Notes: generated by a model not told the origin, from the letters alone. A stretch of 64,000 bases of DNA from CABZJG01 sp902512685 (GCA_051201605.1 CP179201.1:1178001-1242000), one strand, 5' to 3'; counted from the stretch's first letter, positions 9,019-18,190 are shown. A program made the numbers and translations.

Positions 9019-9705
9019 TCAATATTCTGATCCGTTATCTGCACTTAGAACTTTGCTTGCAAAGCTGCGCGTCATGGGCCGTTGTTCGCGTAATGCGGCG
9101 GCATCAAGCTTTTCCACAAAGTGCTGGGCGGCGGCAAAAGACCGCTCTAAACGAGCCACTAAAAACTGGATCACATCGGTTGCAGGATAGACCTGACGAT
9201 CTGCAAAAAGCTTGGCCAAGAGGGCGGAAAACAGCAAGTCATCGGGCTCATAAAGAACCGCGTTGCGTGCGCCGTGCAGGCGCGAGGCTAAATCAGGCAA
9301 AGCAATGTTCCAGTGACGCGGCGCGCCGCGGCCCGTAAAGAGCAAAAAGCGCTGCTCTGCCGCAAAAAGATTGTGCAAATGAAAAAGTTGCTCTTGGGCT
9401 GCCCTGTTGCCGCCAATATCCGGGACATCTTCAACGATCAAATTTGTTTGCATCAGGGCTGTGTTCTCGTGCCTGCATAAGTCATGGGCCGAAATAATCT
9501 TGGCGTTGCTTAGTTCTGCCCAGACATGCGTCAGATGGGTTTTGCCCGATCCTTGAGGTCCACTGAGTATATGCTTGCCGCCTGGCCAGTTTCGCCAGTC
9601 TTCGATCAATGACAGCGCAATGGTATTGCTTTGACTGACAAAAAAGTCGCCTCGTCCCAATACGGTGCGGCTGGGTAGATCAAAAATAAGTTGCTTAGGT
9701 GTCAC
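9019..9705 (-). CDS. hda: DnaA-related regulator of replication initiation (Hda)
   Basis: A 228-residue AAA+ protein like the ATPase part of DnaA. The N-terminal TPKQLIFDLPSR segment is the clamp-binding motif region typical of Hda, which binds the DNA polymerase sliding clamp and promotes hydrolysis of DnaA-ATP. Walker A is GPQGSGKTHL near residues 47-56 and Walker B is LIVEDVP near 90. There is no DnaA DNA-binding domain IV. I start it at the GTG at 9705, which overlaps the end of the AI-2E permease gene by 11 bp; longer versions of the frame add residues that do not match the family. Confidence 0.9.
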   Translation of the reverse strand: MTPKQLIFDLPSRTVLGRGDFFVSQSNTIALSLIEDWRNWPGGKHILSGPQGSGKTHLTHVWAELSNAKIISAHDLCRHENTALMQTNLIVEDVPDIGGNRAAQEQLFHLHNLFAAEQRFLLFTGRGAPRHWNIALPDLASRLHGARNAVLYEPDDLLFSALLAKLFADRQVYPATDVIQFLVARLERSFAAAQHFVEKLDAAALREQRPMTRSFASKVLSADNGSEY

Positions 9706-10801
9706 GATTTTTTTCAGTTTCCGACAGCCCTTTATAAAGCCGCCCGGTTTTATATTGATCAAGGCCAAAGCGCACCAATACCCCCAAAGTGGCGGCAACA
9801 GGAACAGCAATCAGCATTCCCAAAAATCCAAAGAGTGCACCAAAGACCGATAGGGCCAAAAGCAACCAAACAGGGTGGAGCCCAACCGATTGCCCCACAA
9901 GTTTTGGGGTGAGATAATTTCCCTCAATCACTTGGCCCAGTAAGAAAATCCCTGCAACAAGTCCCAATTTGCCCCATTCGCCCCAAAATTCAATCACTCC
10001 CAAGCCGATGGCCAGAGCTCCGCCAACCAAAGATCCGAGATAGGGAATAAATGTTACTAGGCCGGCAAAAAAGCCAACGGCAAGCCCAAAGTTTAATCCA
10101 ACAAGCCATAAAGCAATAGCATAATAGCTGCCCAGTATGAGGCAGACAGAGCCCATGCCCCGCACAAAAGATGAAAGGGTTTGGTCAATTTCACTGGCAA
10201 TTCGGCGCAAAGATGGGGCGTGGTCGCGTGGCAGAAATGCATCGAGTCGCGCAATCATTTTATCCCAATCTAAAAGCAAATAAACCGTTACCACTGGGAC
10301 AATGACCAGCAGTAGTACAATATTGATCAAAGATGCTGCCGAGGACATCAAAGCCCCAAAAATATGGCCGCCAAAGCTGTTGAAAAGTTGCTCAGCACGG
10401 GACCTTACAAATTCAGAGGCTTGGGCAATTGATGTTTCAAGGTCAAGGTTATTTGTCACAGCGCTTGGCAAAATCTTTTGCAGCCGTGCCTCAACTTCAC
10501 TTATCAGATCTGGGGGCACGCTTAGGCTTCCAAGAGCGGCGATCTGCTGGACCAAAGTGGAAAGCACAAAAACGGTTGCGGGCAATAGGATCACCAAAAC
10601 CCCAAGCGAAATCACCAAGACTGCCATGATCCGCCTCAAGCCAAGCCGTTCCAGCCTGTCGGCAATCGGATCAAGGAAATATGCAATCGCTGCCCCCAAT
10701 ACAAAGGGCAGTAAAACATCTCCTAAAAACCAAAGAACAGCAAAGAATGCCGCGCCAGCAATCCCCCAATATTTCAGTTGATCTTGAGCTGAAAATGCCA
10801 T
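9695..10801 (-). CDS. AI-2E-family (PerM-like) membrane transporter
   Basis: A 368-residue integral membrane protein with seven or eight hydrophobic segments in the AI-2E/PerM arrangement. Two helices come near residues 15-60, then a cytoplasmic or periplasmic region of about 90 residues, then a helix bundle with FIPYLGSLVGG near 240 and LTPKLVGQSVGLHPVWLLL near 300. Members export small metabolites or, in some species, act in Na+/H+ exchange; the substrate here is unknown. The ATG at 10801 has GGAG five bases upstream. It is the first gene of a short minus-strand unit with hda and is divergent from proS. Confidence 0.9.
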   Translation of the reverse strand: MAFSAQDQLKYWGIAGAAFFAVLWFLGDVLLPFVLGAAIAYFLDPIADRLERLGLRRIMAVLVISLGVLVILLPATVFVLSTLVQQIAALGSLSVPPDLISEVEARLQKILPSAVTNNLDLETSIAQASEFVRSRAEQLFNSFGGHIFGALMSSAASLINIVLLLVIVPVVTVYLLLDWDKMIARLDAFLPRDHAPSLRRIASEIDQTLSSFVRGMGSVCLILGSYYAIALWLVGLNFGLAVGFFAGLVTFIPYLGSLVGGALAIGLGVIEFWGEWGKLGLVAGIFLLGQVIEGNYLTPKLVGQSVGLHPVWLLLALSVFGALFGFLGMLIAVPVAATLGVLVRFGLDQYKTGRLYKGLSETEKNRDT

Positions 10802-10995
10802 GATAACTCCGCAAATAACCCTTGTGGGCATATTTGTCGCAAACGCGCACAAGATGCAAGATGGCTCCAAGAAAGTCAAAATTTGTAGGTGATCATGCCC
10901 GAATGTCATATTGCGACAAGTTTCCTGCAGGGTTGTCTTGTCAGTTTGACGATTTCTCCTTAAAGGATGCTAAACGCCAAGGCAAAGGAGCCACC

Positions 10996-12333
10996 ATGCG
11001 CCTGTCACGCTATTTTCTGCCCGTTTTAAAGGAAAACCCGACCGAGGCCCAGATTGTCAGCCATCGGCTGATGCTACGTGCGGGGATGATAAAGCAAGCC
11101 AGCGCAGGAATTTATTCATGGCTGCCGCTGGGCTTTAAAGTTATGCGCAAGATCGAGGATATTGTGCATCAAGAACAAATCCGTGCCGGCCATATTCCAA
11201 TGTTGATGCCGACATTGCAATCTGCTGATTTATGGCGTGAAAGCGGACGGTTTGATGGTTACGGCGAAGAAATGCTGCGGATGAAGGACCGTCAGGGCCG
11301 CGATATGCTGTTTTCTCCCACGGCAGAGGAAATGTTCACAGATGTGTTTCGCGCCCATGTGAACAGTTACAAAGATTTGCCTTTGACACTCTATCAGGTG
11401 CAGTGGAAATTCCGTGATGAAATCCGGCCGCGCTTTGGGGTGATGCGGGGCCGTGAATTTTATATGAAAGATGGCTATAATTTCGATATGAGCAAAGAAG
11501 ATGCTTTGCATGCCTACAATCGCCATTTGGTCAGCTATTTGCGCACGTATGAGAGGATGGGCCTGCAGGCGATACCGATGCGGGCCGATAGCGGCCCGAT
11601 TGGCGGTGATTACACGCATGAGTTTTTGGTTTTGGCCGATACGGGCGAATCCGAGGTCTTCTATGACAGCAAGGTCACCGATATCCAATTGGGAGAGCGG
11701 GAAATAGATTATGACAGTGTTGACCAATGCCAATCGATATTAGAGGAATTTACCGCTCTTTATGCCCGCACAGGTGAAACCCATGAAGCGAACCAGTTTG
11801 GGTCAATCCCTAAAGAGCGCCAGCGCTCGGCGCGCGGAATAGAAGTGGGACAGATTTTTTACTTTGGCACGCTTTATTCAGAAAAGCTTGGGGCTTTGGT
11901 CACCGATGACCAAGGTAATAAAGTTCCTGTTCATATGGGCAGCCACGGGATCGGTGTTTCCCGGCTTGTCGGCGCAATTATCGAAGCCAGCCACGACGAT
12001 AAGGGAATTATTTGGCCCGAAGGCGTTACCCCGTTTCATTGCGGTATTGTCAATCTTAAACAGGGCGATGATGACACCGATGCCGCCTGTGAGGCGCTTT
12101 ATTCTGGGCTAACTGCGCTGGGGCTTGAGCCATTGTATGACGACCGCAAAGAACGGGCAGGGGGCAAATTTGCAACAATGGACCTTATTGGTCTGCCGTG
12201 GCGCATTACAGTGGGGCCGCGGGGGTTAAAAAACGGGGTGGTCGAAGTAACCTCTCGTAGATCAGGTGAAAGTGAAGAGTTGCCAATAGAACAGGCGCTT
12301 ACCCGGATTGCAGGGATATACCAACATAATTAA
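10996..12333 (+). CDS. proS: Proline--tRNA ligase (short alphaproteobacterial type)
   Basis: A 445-residue class II aminoacyl-tRNA synthetase that charges tRNA-Pro. It starts at MRLSRYFLPVLKENP with AAAGGAG immediately upstream; about 58 further codons of open frame upstream look non-coding. Class II motifs are visible: PLGFKVMRKIE (motif 1 region), YQVQWKFRDEIRPRFGVMRGREFYMKDGY (motif 2, split here for description around residues 135-163), and GSHGIGVSRLVGAIIE (motif 3) near 315. The anticodon-binding domain fills the last 100 residues. The large editing insertion of the E. coli enzyme is absent, as is normal for alphaproteobacteria. Confidence 0.97.
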   Translation: MRLSRYFLPVLKENPTEAQIVSHRLMLRAGMIKQASAGIYSWLPLGFKVMRKIEDIVHQEQIRAGHIPMLMPTLQSADLWRESGRFDGYGEEMLRMKDRQGRDMLFSPTAEEMFTDVFRAHVNSYKDLPLTLYQVQWKFRDEIRPRFGVMRGREFYMKDGYNFDMSKEDALHAYNRHLVSYLRTYERMGLQAIPMRADSGPIGGDYTHEFLVLADTGESEVFYDSKVTDIQLGEREIDYDSVDQCQSILEEFTALYARTGETHEANQFGSIPKERQRSARGIEVGQIFYFGTLYSEKLGALVTDDQGNKVPVHMGSHGIGVSRLVGAIIEASHDDKGIIWPEGVTPFHCGIVNLKQGDDDTDAACEALYSGLTALGLEPLYDDRKERAGGKFATMDLIGLPWRITVGPRGLKNGVVEVTSRRSGESEELPIEQALTRIAGIYQHN

Positions 12334-12396
12334 TCTTGATTGGGTGGTGCTGGCGGAATTTTTGATTAATATTCCAAGCAATCATCACGCTTTACG

Positions 12397-12639
12397 TTAT
12401 AGCTTTTGGGAAAAATACCGGTATAGAAAAGCTGCTAGAACAATAGTAACGGTCCCTTGGTAGCTTAAGGCGTCGATCAGTAATATGACGTTGGTGACAA
12501 CTGCAATAACAAAGACGCCGCTGGTTTCCCCCAAGAGAATATACACTAAAATCGTGACCAATATGGACACAAATCCAATCTCGGCCACCTTCCATAACAC
12601 TTCAGTCGCTTTGGAAAGTGAGCTTTTGAGAGTGGGCAT
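12397..12639 (-). CDS. Small hydrophobic protein, three predicted membrane segments
   Basis: An 80-residue protein I do not recognise. After a short amphipathic start (MPTLKSSLSKATEVLWKVAE) come three hydrophobic stretches, near residues 21-37, 41-57 and 60-75, and a basic end (YFSQKL). It lies 34 bp downstream of another tiny membrane protein on the same strand, and the two look like one transcription unit. The ribosome binding site is weak. The regular hydrophobic pattern and the pairing argue for a real gene; function is unknown. Confidence 0.6.
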   Translation of the reverse strand: MPTLKSSLSKATEVLWKVAEIGFVSILVTILVYILLGETSGVFVIAVVTNVILLIDALSYQGTVTIVLAAFLYRYFSQKL

Positions 12640-12673
12640 ATTTTAGTTCCATTTTCTTGGGGGAGAAGTGCTT

Positions 12674-12892
12674 TTACCTGTCAAACAGCCATAAGACCAC
12701 ACCCAGAGAAATCAAACCGGCAAGGCCAGCGTTCCCCAGTTGTTGAACAAGTGAAGTGATGTTGCCAACAACATCGCCCAAGAAGGCCATGTTGTTTCCA
12801 CCAACAAGCAATGACGCAACAATGGCAAATGCCAGAAGAGCGAGGCCAACATCCGTTAGCGCTGCTACTGAGGCTTTAATCTTATCAATCAT
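12674..12892 (-). CDS. Small hydrophobic protein, two predicted membrane segments
   Basis: A 72-residue protein with GGAGG five bases before its ATG, so it is well supported as a gene. Residues 1-10 are amphipathic (MIDKIKASVA). There are two membrane segments, near 14-33 and 50-69, joined by a loop NMAFLGDVVGNITSLVQQLG; the end is WLFDR. The Gly/Ala-rich two-helix layout recalls pilin-like or holin-like small proteins, but no family can be named. It leads the pair with the 80-residue protein downstream and has a long non-coding region upstream. Confidence 0.65.
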   Translation of the reverse strand: MIDKIKASVAALTDVGLALLAFAIVASLLVGGNNMAFLGDVVGNITSLVQQLGNAGLAGLISLGVVLWLFDR

Positions 12893-13471
12893 AGTTCCCT
12901 CCGATAGGTTCTGTTTAGTTCTTTATTGTCGAGACATCTTGTCTCACCGCCCTTCTATAGGCGAAATTCCGCCGAGTCATTACAATTCTGACAAAATGCA
13001 CAAAATAATTGGGTTAGTGCGACAAATTAATGACAATATCTAGGCTGTGTTCCCAATATGTAGGTGATTTTTGTAATGAATATCCATAAGTTGTGGGTTA
13101 TTCGGGAGAAATTTCCTCATTTTTGGGAAGATTGAAGAAAAATCGATCTAAAACCTCTCAATTCTGCTGGCACTAGGTATCGCCCACTGACTTTTGAGCC
13201 TATTAGGAAGCGGAGGCACTGGAACAATGTTGTCGTTTTATTCTGTCGTCACAAAGAAACTTCGTACGATGACCCTAATATCTTCAGTTACAAAGCAATT
13301 GCAATTTTGAGTTGATTGGACTATAAATGTCCTCAGGGTGCAATTTGACTGATGGCGTTTTAGATCAAGTGGGATGCTTGAAATAAAACGAGCGAAAAGG
13401 GGTAAGGAATACACTAATTGTATCCATCTTTAAAAAGATTAAAGTAATAAAAAGTCAAAGATGAGCCTGAA
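12893..13471. other. Long intergenic region between divergent genes
   Basis: About 580 bp without a convincing gene, A+T-rich, lying between the small membrane-protein pair (minus) and the glycosyltransferase-4 gene (plus). It must hold both promoters. I see no tRNA, no strong terminator hairpin and no coding frame with a ribosome binding site. Confidence 0.6.
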
Positions 13472-14608
13472 ATGTATATTCTTGCTTCAATTCTGTCTGC
13501 GACGCTCGGCTTGTTATTTATTTGGGCCTATCATGCGTTGTTTAATGGCGAGGACCGACATCTGTTGGCCCCTCAAGCCTCACACCAACTGCCGACTCCG
13601 CGATTTGGTGGAGTCGCCGTATTATTGGCAATCTTTATTTCAATTTTGATTTCTGGTGGAAAAATTGATTTTACATTGCTCATTTGCACTGTTCCGGTTT
13701 TCATTCTTGGATTGATGGAAGATTTTGGGCGTTCAACTGCGCCGCGCATTAGGCTTGCTATTGCCGCGATAGCGACGCTTCTTGGCATTACCGTCTTTGG
13801 TATATGGATTGATCGCGTAGATGTACCGGGGATTGACTTGGCGTTTGCATGGGCGCCTTTGGGCATTTTGTTTACAGTATTTGCTGTGACCGGTCTGGTG
13901 CATGCCATAAATCTAATAGACGGCGTCAACGGGCTTGCATCTGGCAAGGTTATTTTATCATCTGGGGCTCTTGCTCTTATTGCAGCAAAGTTTAACGAGC
14001 CATTGATCGCGCATTTGGCAACATTGGTCATGTTTGCAACGATTGGCCTATTTATACTGAACTTTCCGCTGGGCCGAATTTTTATGGGTGACGCAGGCGC
14101 CTATAGTCTCGGGTTCATCCTGGGCTGGATGATTATTTTCCTCATGCATAGACAGCCAGAAATTTCGGCCTGGGCGATGCTTTGTGTTATTTTCTGGCCG
14201 GTGATGGATACGGTTTTCGCCATTGGTCGCCGCCGATTTTCCAACGGGCGAGCTGATCAACCAGACAGATTGCATTTTCATCAGTTGATCATGAGGTTTT
14301 GGCAAATTATGTCCGGCGGTAGGCTGAGTAAAACCGTTGCAAACCCGCTGGCAACGGCCACAATTTTGCCACTCGCTGCTTTGCCAGTGTTGGGCGGTGT
14401 GGTCTTTGTTGATCAATCTATGGCAAGTTTTTTGGTTGTTGCAGCAGCAGTACTTTCATTCTGGCTAACCTACGCTCTGGCAATTTTTGTTATTCGCCGC
14501 CGCCGGCTTCGGCGTTATCTTGGGCGCATGACATTGCCAATTTATGGATTTTTTCTTTCATCTGAGCACCGGTTAGAAGCCTCACAGCGCGCTACTCCGG
14601 CTGAATAG
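13472..14608 (+). CDS. MraY/WecA-like undecaprenyl-phosphate sugar-1-phosphate transferase
   Basis: A 378-residue polytopic protein of glycosyltransferase family 4 (polyprenyl-phosphate N-acetylhexosamine-1-phosphate transferase). Family motifs appear in order: TPRFGGVAVL near residue 45, FILGLMEDFGRS with the metal-binding acidic residues near 80, NLIDGVNGLASG near 150, GRIFMGDAGAYSLGF near 200, and RRRFSNGRADQPDRLHFHQL with the HxH motif near 255. About ten membrane segments are present. It would start synthesis of a surface polysaccharide on the inner membrane. It stands alone, so the polysaccharide cannot be named. A start at 13472 with GAG upstream is plausible. Confidence 0.9.
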   Translation: MYILASILSATLGLLFIWAYHALFNGEDRHLLAPQASHQLPTPRFGGVAVLLAIFISILISGGKIDFTLLICTVPVFILGLMEDFGRSTAPRIRLAIAAIATLLGITVFGIWIDRVDVPGIDLAFAWAPLGILFTVFAVTGLVHAINLIDGVNGLASGKVILSSGALALIAAKFNEPLIAHLATLVMFATIGLFILNFPLGRIFMGDAGAYSLGFILGWMIIFLMHRQPEISAWAMLCVIFWPVMDTVFAIGRRRFSNGRADQPDRLHFHQLIMRFWQIMSGGRLSKTVANPLATATILPLAALPVLGGVVFVDQSMASFLVVAAAVLSFWLTYALAIFVIRRRRLRRYLGRMTLPIYGFFLSSEHRLEASQRATPAE

Positions 14609-14669
14609 TCGGGGTTTATTTAGCCAAATTCCGAAAAGGATGTCGTCTTGTCGTTAGGCCGCCTGTTGG

Positions 14670-16739
14670 CTATCCCTTTAGTGAAATAATTTCACGCCGG
14701 AAAAGGTCTTCTTCGATAAGCTTGGCATCTTTTTCAAAATCCCGTGCTGCCAGATGACCGCTATAGACAGCATCGGCAATTAGCCCGGGGGCTGCGGCAT
14801 CCCCAATAAGTGATAAATTTCGCAAGCTGTCTGGGTGTGCGGCTTGATGTCTTCTTAAGTCGTCGTAAAGCCTGCTTTGCCGGTGGCGTTCGGTGACCAA
14901 AACAACCGTAGCGCAGGCTTGGCGCTGCATTTGGCCTGTGTAGATGCAGGACAGCTCAGCGCTCTCTGAGCAAACTTGGGTGAGTTTGTGGCCAAGACGC
15001 AAAGCAACCCCGCGCTCTAACAACACTTTTTGTATTTTGGCCTGCTCTAAGGTGTTTTCCGTCCATGGCGATACCATTGATGCCGGTGTTGTAAACACCA
15101 CATTGTAACCTGCTTCGCTGAGGTGCTCGGCCAGAACGCCAGCAAGATATATTTGATCATCATCATAAATCAGCACTGGCCCATCGGTAGGATTTTTTCC
15201 GGCCATGATGTCATCCGCGGTAAGGATGGTCATTGCATCGGAAATTGGAATGGGTTGCCGCGCGCTCCGGCCAACTCCATCGCGTCTCCATTTGGCTCCG
15301 GTTGCGATAAAGACATTGCCGATACCCAATTCTAAAACATCCGGTAAAGCGAGGGGGCTTTGCGTGAACAGCTGAACATTTGCACGCTGGTTTAAATCAT
15401 AAAGGCGATGATCCACCACCCGTTTCCACGCGCCCAACCCCAATAGTTGCGATTCCAGTCGTACCCGTCCGCCGGTTTCATCTGATGCCTCGGCCAGAGT
15501 GACTTCATACCCGCGTTTGGCTAGTTGCATAGCGCACTCTAGCCCCGCCGGACCGGCCCCGATAACCAGTGCGTCGTTCTCTGCGCCTTTGGGCGCAATT
15601 TTTTCAGGGTGCCATCCGCGGCGCCATTCTTCACCCATAGTCGGGTTCTGTGTACAGCGAATTGGCATCGCCATATTATCGCTTGCCACGCAAATATTGC
15701 AGCCGATACATTCGCGAATTTCATCAATGCGTCCGGTTCGGATTTTTTCCGGCAAAAACGGATCCGCAATCGAGGGGCGTGCAGAGCCGATAAAGTCAAT
15801 GATCCCATTTTTCACCATTGAGGCCATTAAATCGGGTGAGGTAAACCGGCCCACTGCAACCACGGGCTTAGAAGTCACCTGGCGCACAAAGTCAATATAA
15901 GGAGTTTGATAGCCTTCGTTTGGCGCAAACCGGGTGGTTGCGGAATTGTTTGACCAATCAGAAACATTCACGTCCCATAAATCGGGCAGTTCAGCCAGCA
16001 TTTCAACAACGGCGCGTCCTTCTTCGGCCGCTTGCATGCCATCGATGCCTTCCATTTCATCTACAGCAAAGCGAAAGGCCACCGCGCAGCTGTCTCCGAC
16101 GGCCTCTTTTGTGTCCTCGATCAACTCTTGGATCAATCGGGCGCGATTTTCAAGCGAGCCGCCATATTCATCCATTCTATCGTTAATTTTGGGCAATAGG
16201 AAATGTTGCGCCAAAGCCATATGATGCCCTGCATAGACGTATATGATATCAAATCCGGCCTCTTTGGCCCGTAGCGCCGCGGCGCGGTGCCATTGGCGCA
16301 GATTGCGGATGTCAGATTTATCCATTGCGCGGGCCTGTTTGGGGACCAAGAGGTCAATCGCCATATCAGTGGGCGCGAAACTGGTTGATCGGGTGGATAG
16401 ATTGCCAGCATGGTTGCCGTTATGGGCAAGTTCAATCGCAGCCAAAGCACCATGTTTATGTACGGACTCGGTCATCAAGCGTAGGGCAGGGATGTCGCGT
16501 TCATCCCATAACCTGCCTTCGGGAAAGGGGGTTAAATCAGAACTAGGGTGTATTTCAGTTTCCTGATTGCACACCACAGCCCATCCGCCCTCGGCTTTGA
16601 TCGCGCGGGTGGCAGCATCTGCTTGGGGTCTTAGATGCCCCATCCCGTTGCAATGCGGCACTTGGAAAAACCGGTTGCGTGCTGTTACTGGCCCAATCTT
16701 TAAGGGTTCAAACAGAATTGAATAGTTGCTGTCAGCCAC
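14670..16739 (-). CDS. Trimethylamine-dehydrogenase-like FMN/4Fe-4S/FAD oxidoreductase
   Basis: A 689-residue flavoprotein of the trimethylamine/dimethylamine/histamine dehydrogenase branch of the old-yellow-enzyme superfamily. An N-terminal TIM barrel (residues 1-330) is followed by a 4Fe-4S site CIGCNIC...C near 345 and a C-terminal nucleotide-binding half (VIGAGPAGLECAMQLAKRGY near 390). I choose the GTG at 16739, with GGAG eight bases upstream, over a TTG 11 codons earlier. With this start the Cys in RNRFFQVPHCNG is residue 30, the position that covalently binds FMN in trimethylamine dehydrogenase. Two of the three aromatic residues that cage trimethylamine in that enzyme are not conserved (see findings). 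It probably oxidises another amine or methylated compound. Confidence 0.87.
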   Translation of the reverse strand: MADSNYSILFEPLKIGPVTARNRFFQVPHCNGMGHLRPQADAATRAIKAEGGWAVVCNQETEIHPSSDLTPFPEGRLWDERDIPALRLMTESVHKHGALAAIELAHNGNHAGNLSTRSTSFAPTDMAIDLLVPKQARAMDKSDIRNLRQWHRAAALRAKEAGFDIIYVYAGHHMALAQHFLLPKINDRMDEYGGSLENRARLIQELIEDTKEAVGDSCAVAFRFAVDEMEGIDGMQAAEEGRAVVEMLAELPDLWDVNVSDWSNNSATTRFAPNEGYQTPYIDFVRQVTSKPVVAVGRFTSPDLMASMVKNGIIDFIGSARPSIADPFLPEKIRTGRIDEIRECIGCNICVASDNMAMPIRCTQNPTMGEEWRRGWHPEKIAPKGAENDALVIGAGPAGLECAMQLAKRGYEVTLAEASDETGGRVRLESQLLGLGAWKRVVDHRLYDLNQRANVQLFTQSPLALPDVLELGIGNVFIATGAKWRRDGVGRSARQPIPISDAMTILTADDIMAGKNPTDGPVLIYDDDQIYLAGVLAEHLSEAGYNVVFTTPASMVSPWTENTLEQAKIQKVLLERGVALRLGHKLTQVCSESAELSCIYTGQMQRQACATVVLVTERHRQSRLYDDLRRHQAAHPDSLRNLSLIGDAAAPGLIADAVYSGHLAARDFEKDAKLIEEDLFRREIISLKG

Positions 16740-17033
16740 GCCGAGAACTCCTGAACTGGAAAATTTTACCAACTAGGCAAAATATCGCAACTCAGGTCAA
16801 CTAGAATAGTCGTCGCACACTTTACTTTTTGATGAAATTGGCAGACAGATGGATTTTTGCCGGCTATCTAAAAGACCTGCGCCCAGATTTATAAAAGCGT
16901 AGAGCCACAGATCAAAGACAACCCAGCCCGCACTCAATTTCTTACGCTGAATATCTTATGAAGCGCTATCCTAATTTTACTTTATATTTATCTGACTTTG
17001 TCAGCGCAAAGGTGGTTAAGCAAACGCCTAAGC

Positions 17034-17558
17034 TTAACTTTCTTTGTTTTGCTCTTTGAAAAGTGGAACCATTGAACTCCAAACACCATCTTTCAAAAAA
17101 CGGTGATAGAGGGCAGCAACGACATGCACTCCTATGAGCCAATAGATTAAAGAAACCAAAAACTCGTGAACTCCAATGATACTTTCGATCAAAAGTCCGC
17201 TTTGGAAGCCTTGCCCGTATAAAAAACCGATCAGCAAACCTGAGCCAGCAATTCCTGCTAGGCTGGCATACATGCCGTAATGAACCAGTTTTGCGGCTAA
17301 CTTTTGTATTTTGGGTGTTTCTTGGGGCAGGGAAGACGTTTGCGTTTTTTTCACATAGGCAAACCGAACTGCCAGCAGAAGCAAAAATACGCCTGCGAAG
17401 AGGACTTCAAATCTCAAAAGAGCGTTGTCCTCTAATTGATTGATGGAGTCTACCTGCTTGATGACCCCATAGACGAATAAAATAACAAAACCCCAATGCA
17501 ATAGCTTCGCGAACAAACTATAGCTTGTGTTTGAAGCTTCTTCCTGAATGTTGTCCAT
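17034..17558 (-). CDS. Cytochrome b561-family membrane protein
   Basis: A 174-residue protein with four membrane segments and well-placed histidines: LLHWGFV near residue 21, KLVHYGMY near 92, GVHEFLV near 130 and GVHVVAALYHRFLKDG near 143-151. This is the di-heme b pattern of bacterial cytochrome b561 (YodB/CybB type), which passes electrons within the inner membrane, for example from quinol. The start has GGAG five bases upstream. It lies just outside the left edge of the tRNA-Cys island. Confidence 0.88.
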   Translation of the reverse strand: MDNIQEEASNTSYSLFAKLLHWGFVILFVYGVIKQVDSINQLEDNALLRFEVLFAGVFLLLLAVRFAYVKKTQTSSLPQETPKIQKLAAKLVHYGMYASLAGIAGSGLLIGFLYGQGFQSGLLIESIIGVHEFLVSLIYWLIGVHVVAALYHRFLKDGVWSSMVPLFKEQNKES

Positions 17559-17651
17559 TTGTGCTCCATCCCTCTAGCTTTAAAATAGAAATCTAAATTA
17601 CTGAAAAATCGAAGCGACACAATAGCAAGCCGTAGTGAGTTGTTCAACAAA

Positions 17652-17692
17652 GGAGCCGAGTACCGGAACCAAACTGGTGTATACGGATTTGC
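17652..17692 (-). repeat. Decayed tRNA-Cys 3'-half (distal attachment site)
   Basis: These 41 bases match the segment of tRNA-Cys from anticodon to CCA end (40113-40153) in the same orientation with five mismatches, four of them transitions. The match stops sharply at both ends. It cannot be a working tRNA because the 5' half is missing. It is best read as the original tRNA 3' half left behind at the far end of the island after integration. Confidence 0.82.
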
Positions 17693-17864
17693 GATGTAAG
17701 CACTCTCAGGAAGCCTATGGATTTGAATATTTAATTTATAAATACTTTAGGTGCATACTGAAATGTTTGAATTCGCGCGCCTCATAGTAGCGGAAGTTGC
17801 GTGTTAAACATGGTGACGGCGCCTTACGAATTTTTTTGAGGACGCAAGCGTAGAAAGCTTGAAA

Positions 17865-17888
17865 TAAAAAAGGGCCCGACGGCCCTTT
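17865..17888 (-). terminator. Hairpin with T-run on the minus strand
   Basis: A 7-bp stem (AAGGGCC / GGCCCTT around a 4-base loop) is followed on the minus strand by six T residues, the form of a rho-independent terminator. The plus strand also ends in TTT, so it may work both ways. No minus-strand gene ends immediately before it, so it may be a remnant. Confidence 0.5.
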
Positions 17889-17896
17889 GTACGTAA

Positions 17897-18190
17897 ATGA
17901 TACTTTTATCATTCTGGTGGCCCCTCGACCAGCCACCCCCAGCGCCTGAGGGAAGCGACAAGCTCGTTCACTTCATTGCGTTTGCTGCCCTGACATTCCC
18001 TCTGGCCCAGTCTGGGCGCGTTAACCAATTGTTGGTCTTCCTAGGAGCGACTGTGTATGGCGGTACAATTGAACTCATCCAGCCCAGCTTCAATGGCAGT
18101 GCGGATGTCAACGACTGGATCGCTGATATTGTAGGGGTTTTTTTAGGTATCGTTTGTGGATTTCTGTATCGCCGCCTGCGTCAGCGCTAA
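17897..18190 (+). CDS. VanZ-like membrane protein (possibly N-terminally shortened)
   Basis: A 97-residue protein matching the VanZ-like domain: a PxxxxGSDKLVHFIAFAAL segment near residues 15-35, a middle helix, then IELIQPSFNGSADVNDWIADIVGVFLG near 62-85 with the conserved Q-P...D-x-x-D-x-x-A-N/D pattern. Family members are small multi-span proteins, often 110-130 residues; here the first helix is only partly present and no ribosome binding site precedes the ATG. The gene may therefore be truncated by rearrangement at the island edge. Some VanZ proteins give low-level teicoplanin resistance, but most have no known role. Confidence 0.68.
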   Translation: MILLSFWWPLDQPPPAPEGSDKLVHFIAFAALTFPLAQSGRVNQLLVFLGATVYGGTIELIQPSFNGSADVNDWIADIVGVFLGIVCGFLYRRLRQR

